From contig JAEEQB010000032.1 in the NCBI GenBank assembly GCA_016285075.1, positions 1 to 51,070 on the forward strand: a stretch of DNA of 51,070 bases, given 5' to 3'. A program made the position numbers and the translations under genes. Shown in pieces: positions 48,974 through 51,070 of this stretch. The notes below the pieces were generated by a model. It was not told the origin of the DNA and did no database searches. It saw only the letters and a list, made by a program, of their open reading frames with translations. This DNA is from Prevotella sp. (GTDB taxonomy: Bacteria; Bacteroidota; Bacteroidia; Bacteroidales; Bacteroidaceae). Each line of letters starts with the position of its first letter. Within the stretch, counting starts at the first letter, position 1.

Positions 48974-50818
48974 ATGATTGTTTGTATAGCAGAGAAGCCC
49001 AGTGTGGCACGTGACATTGCCCGTATCATAGGTGCCACCAGCAGTCATGATGGCTATATGGAAGGGAATGGCTACCAGGTGACGTGGACTTTTGGCCACC
49101 TGTGCGAACTGAAGATGCCTGAAGACTATACTCCCATGTGGAAGTCATGGAACCTCTCATCGTTGCCAATGATTCCTCCACGCTTTGGCATCCGTCTGAA
49201 GGAAGACGAAGGTGTGAAGAAACAGTTTGCAGTCATTGAACGGCTCATGCAGGCTGCCGACAGCATCATCAATTGTGGCGATGCCGGGCAGGAAGGTGAG
49301 CTCATCCAGCGGTGGGTCATGCAGAAAGCTGGGGCTAGGTGTCCTGTCAGCCGCCTGTGGATTTCCTCCATGACTGATGAAGCCATTCGCGAGGGCTTTG
49401 CTTCACTGAAAGACCAGTCCGAGTACCAGTCTCTCTATATTGCCGGTCTCTCCAGGGCTGTCGGCGACTGGCTTCTTGGCATCAATGCCACACGGCTTTA
49501 CACCATTAAGTACGGCCAGAATCGTCAGGTTCTTTCCATTGGACGTGTCCAGACCCCCACGCTGGCACTCATCGTAGGTAGGCAGAAGGAGATTGACAAC
49601 TTCAAACCCGAGCCCTACTGGGTGTTGGCTACCGTCTATCGCGACACAACCTTTACAGCCACCAAAGGCCGTTTCACCTCCAAGGAAGAGGGTGAAAAAG
49701 CCTTTGCTACGATTGCCGATAAGCCCTTTGAGGTGACGAATGTCGAGAAGAAGAACGGTCGCGAGACACCACCTTCCCTCTATGACCTCACCTCCCTGCA
49801 GGTAGACTGTAACAAAAAGTACGGATTCTCTGCAGAGATGACGCTGAACCTCATTCAGGGATTGTACGAACAGAAACTTACTACCTATCCGCGTGTAGAT
49901 ACCACTTTCCTTTCCGACGATGTCTACGCCAGGTGTCCGCAGACCATGAATGGGTTGTTCCAGACGCGTTTCGCAGGTATAGCCCCCTATGCCGATTTGA
50001 TCAGACCCCTTGGTGGCAAGCCTCTGCCAAAGTCAAAGAAAGTGTTTGACTCATCCAAAGTCACTGACCACCATGCCATCATCCCTACAGGCATCATCCC
50101 TCAGAACCTCAGCGATGCCCAGCGCTATGTCTATGACTTGGTAGCACGCCGTTTCATTGCCGTGTTCTATCCGGACTGCAAATTCGCCCAGACCACAGTG
50201 CTGGGCAAGGTGGAAGACGTGGAGTTCAAAGTCACAGGAAAGACCATCCTTGAGCCAGGCTGGCGCGCCGTCTATGCCAAGGACAAACAGAGTGAGAATG
50301 ACGAGGAGGAGGCAAAGAAACGCGATGAAGAACGCACCCTGCCTGTCTTCCAGAAAGGTGAGAGCGGTCCTCACGTTCCTACGCTCACCGAAAAGCAGAC
50401 CACGCCGCCGCCTTACTATACTGAAGCCACCCTGCTGCGTGCCATGGAGACTGCAGGAAAACTTGTCGACGATGAAGAACTGCGTGCTGCCCTGAAGGAA
50501 AACGGCATAGGACGACCCTCCACCCGTGCCGCCATCATCGAGACACTCTTCAAGCGTCATTATATCCGCCGTGAGCGCAAGCGCCTGGTGGCTACGCCAA
50601 CGGGTATAGAACTGATAGACCTGATACGTGAAGACCTGCTGAAGAGCGCTGAACTGACAGGTATATGGGAGAAGAAACTGCGTGACATAGAGCGCGACAA
50701 GACAGGTTATCAACAAGATGCTCTCGAGTTTATTGATGGTTTGAAGCACCAGGTCACCGACATCGTCCATCAGGTGTTGACAGATTCCAGTAATCGCCGC
50801 GTTACTGTAAGCAAATAA
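48974..50818 (+). CDS. topB: DNA topoisomerase III (type IA)
   Basis: 614 residues. Toprim domain at the N-terminus (IVCIAEKPSVARDIARIIG; acidic site NCGDAGQEGELIQRW, with Gly replacing the second Asp of DxDxEG). The catalytic Tyr lies in QKLTTYPRVDTTFLSDD. The end block is ALKENGIGRPSTRAAIIETL. The protein stops at KHQVTDIVHQVLTD without zinc-finger repeats. It relaxes and decatenates single-stranded regions of DNA. Copies of this form also occur on conjugative elements, but no mobility genes are in view. Confidence 0.94.
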   Translation: MIVCIAEKPSVARDIARIIGATSSHDGYMEGNGYQVTWTFGHLCELKMPEDYTPMWKSWNLSSLPMIPPRFGIRLKEDEGVKKQFAVIERLMQAADSIINCGDAGQEGELIQRWVMQKAGARCPVSRLWISSMTDEAIREGFASLKDQSEYQSLYIAGLSRAVGDWLLGINATRLYTIKYGQNRQVLSIGRVQTPTLALIVGRQKEIDNFKPEPYWVLATVYRDTTFTATKGRFTSKEEGEKAFATIADKPFEVTNVEKKNGRETPPSLYDLTSLQVDCNKKYGFSAEMTLNLIQGLYEQKLTTYPRVDTTFLSDDVYARCPQTMNGLFQTRFAGIAPYADLIRPLGGKPLPKSKKVFDSSKVTDHHAIIPTGIIPQNLSDAQRYVYDLVARRFIAVFYPDCKFAQTTVLGKVEDVEFKVTGKTILEPGWRAVYAKDKQSENDEEEAKKRDEERTLPVFQKGESGPHVPTLTEKQTTPPPYYTEATLLRAMETAGKLVDDEELRAALKENGIGRPSTRAAIIETLFKRHYIRRERKRLVATPTGIELIDLIREDLLKSAELTGIWEKKLRDIERDKTGYQQDALEFIDGLKHQVTDIVHQVLTDSSNRRVTVSK

Positions 50819-50837
50819 GCCTTTGACATAAATTGTC

Positions 50838-50942
50838 TTTAGTGTCATACTAAACAGCCTTTAGTATCATACTAAACAGCCTTTAGTATCATACTAAACA
50901 GTCTTTAGTAAGATAATAGATGTCTTTTGGTGTCATACTAAG
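50838..50942. repeat. Five-unit 22-bp array of palindromes after topB
   Basis: Units begin at 50838, 50860, 50882, 50904 and 50926, exactly 22 bp apart. The second and third units read TTTAGTATCATACTAAA, a perfect palindrome with one central base, joined by CAGCC. The first has one change, the fifth a few, and the fourth has lost its right half. It lies 20 bases after topB, and its last unit contains the stop codon of the minus-strand reading frame. Function unknown. Confidence 0.85.
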
Positions 50943-51069
50943 ACTTTTTCCTGACTTCGTCATTGCGCCTCCCAAAATTCTTTTTCGAATTATTACTGTC
51001 CGCTAAACACGAATCCCCATTCTGAACTTGCTTTATAGCCAGCAAATCCAGAAAATCATCCTCTTTCCA
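50938..51069 (-). CDS. C-terminal end of an unidentified reading frame
   Basis: On the minus strand an open frame enters from the window edge and runs 43 codons to TAG: WKEDDFLDLLAIKQVQNG, then a Ser/Asn/Lys-rich end finishing DEVRKKS. It has no recognisable motif. Its orientation, converging on topB, is plausible, but a frame this short could be chance. No other gene fits the last 250 bases. Confidence 0.3.
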   Translation of the reverse strand, partial: WKEDDFLDLLAIKQVQNGDSCLADSNNSKKNFGRRNDEVRKKS

Positions 51070-51070
51070 A

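Overview
The window looks like chromosomal DNA of a Prevotella-type member of the Bacteroidales (gut or rumen). Most intergenic regions carry the Bacteroidetes promoter signature (TTTG or TTG, 19-20 bp, TAnnTTTG). Exported proteins have short signal peptides ending near AQ, or lipoboxes. The gene set includes fimbrillin-like and NigD-like lipoproteins, a glycine-lipid acyltransferase pair and many plant-polysaccharide enzymes. The genus is inferred, not proven. I saw no tRNA, rRNA, CRISPR array, transposase gene or SusC/SusD pair.

Layout. 1-250: the end of an antitoxin-like gene, a seven-codon remnant of a likely toxin gene and a large palindromic repeat. 245-6326 (minus): TIM-barrel/DUF3826 protein, GH127 glycosidase, then pta and ackA (acetate from acetyl-CoA). 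6484-14063 (plus): glycine-lipid genes glsA and glsB, translationally coupled to a secreted beta-helix protein, then a type B carboxylesterase and a GH141-like beta-helix enzyme. 14191-18567 (plus): a TonB-receptor-like outer membrane beta-barrel, then a LytS-type kinase and LytTR regulator. 18648-22418 (plus): a second carboxylesterase and a secreted GH13 alpha-amylase. 22602-24765 (minus): a 50-residue peptide gene and a fimbrillin-like lipoprotein with internal repeats. 25200-32066 (minus): gyrB on its own promoter, and upstream a likely operon of an unknown gene, rpoN, a PAP2-like membrane protein, purE and ispG. 32328-39968 (plus): a xylan cluster of GH10-CBM6-CBM6 xylanase, third carboxylesterase, GH5 and CE15 glucuronoyl esterase. 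40031-45117 (minus): PASTA protein, rluD-like, ddl, acyltransferase and NigD-like lipoprotein, plus rpmH. 45287-50818 (plus): efp, a glycosyltransferase with radC, a SufT-like protein, an lpxH-like hydrolase and topB. The far end holds a palindromic tandem array and the tail of a minus-strand reading frame.

The most unusual content is non-coding. (1) A dispersed family of REP/REPIN-like palindromes (core GGGGACAGGTTTTTGAA) occurs as four hairpins and one half-site, all at gene ends; two copies supply stop codons and one sits where a toxin gene should continue. (2) Direct repeats with a 22-bp period lie just upstream of the outer membrane barrel promoter and of the LytS/LytTR operon, as expected for LytTR operators. 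(3) A near-perfect ~31-bp palindrome is built over the -33 box of two unrelated promoters, one of which is duplicated. (4) Five palindromic 22-bp units follow topB. (5) Five TTAGGG-type units ending in an 11-G tract fill the ispG leader. (6) A perfect LacI-type palindrome lies upstream of the amylase. Whether any of these is undescribed needs database searches that I could not run.
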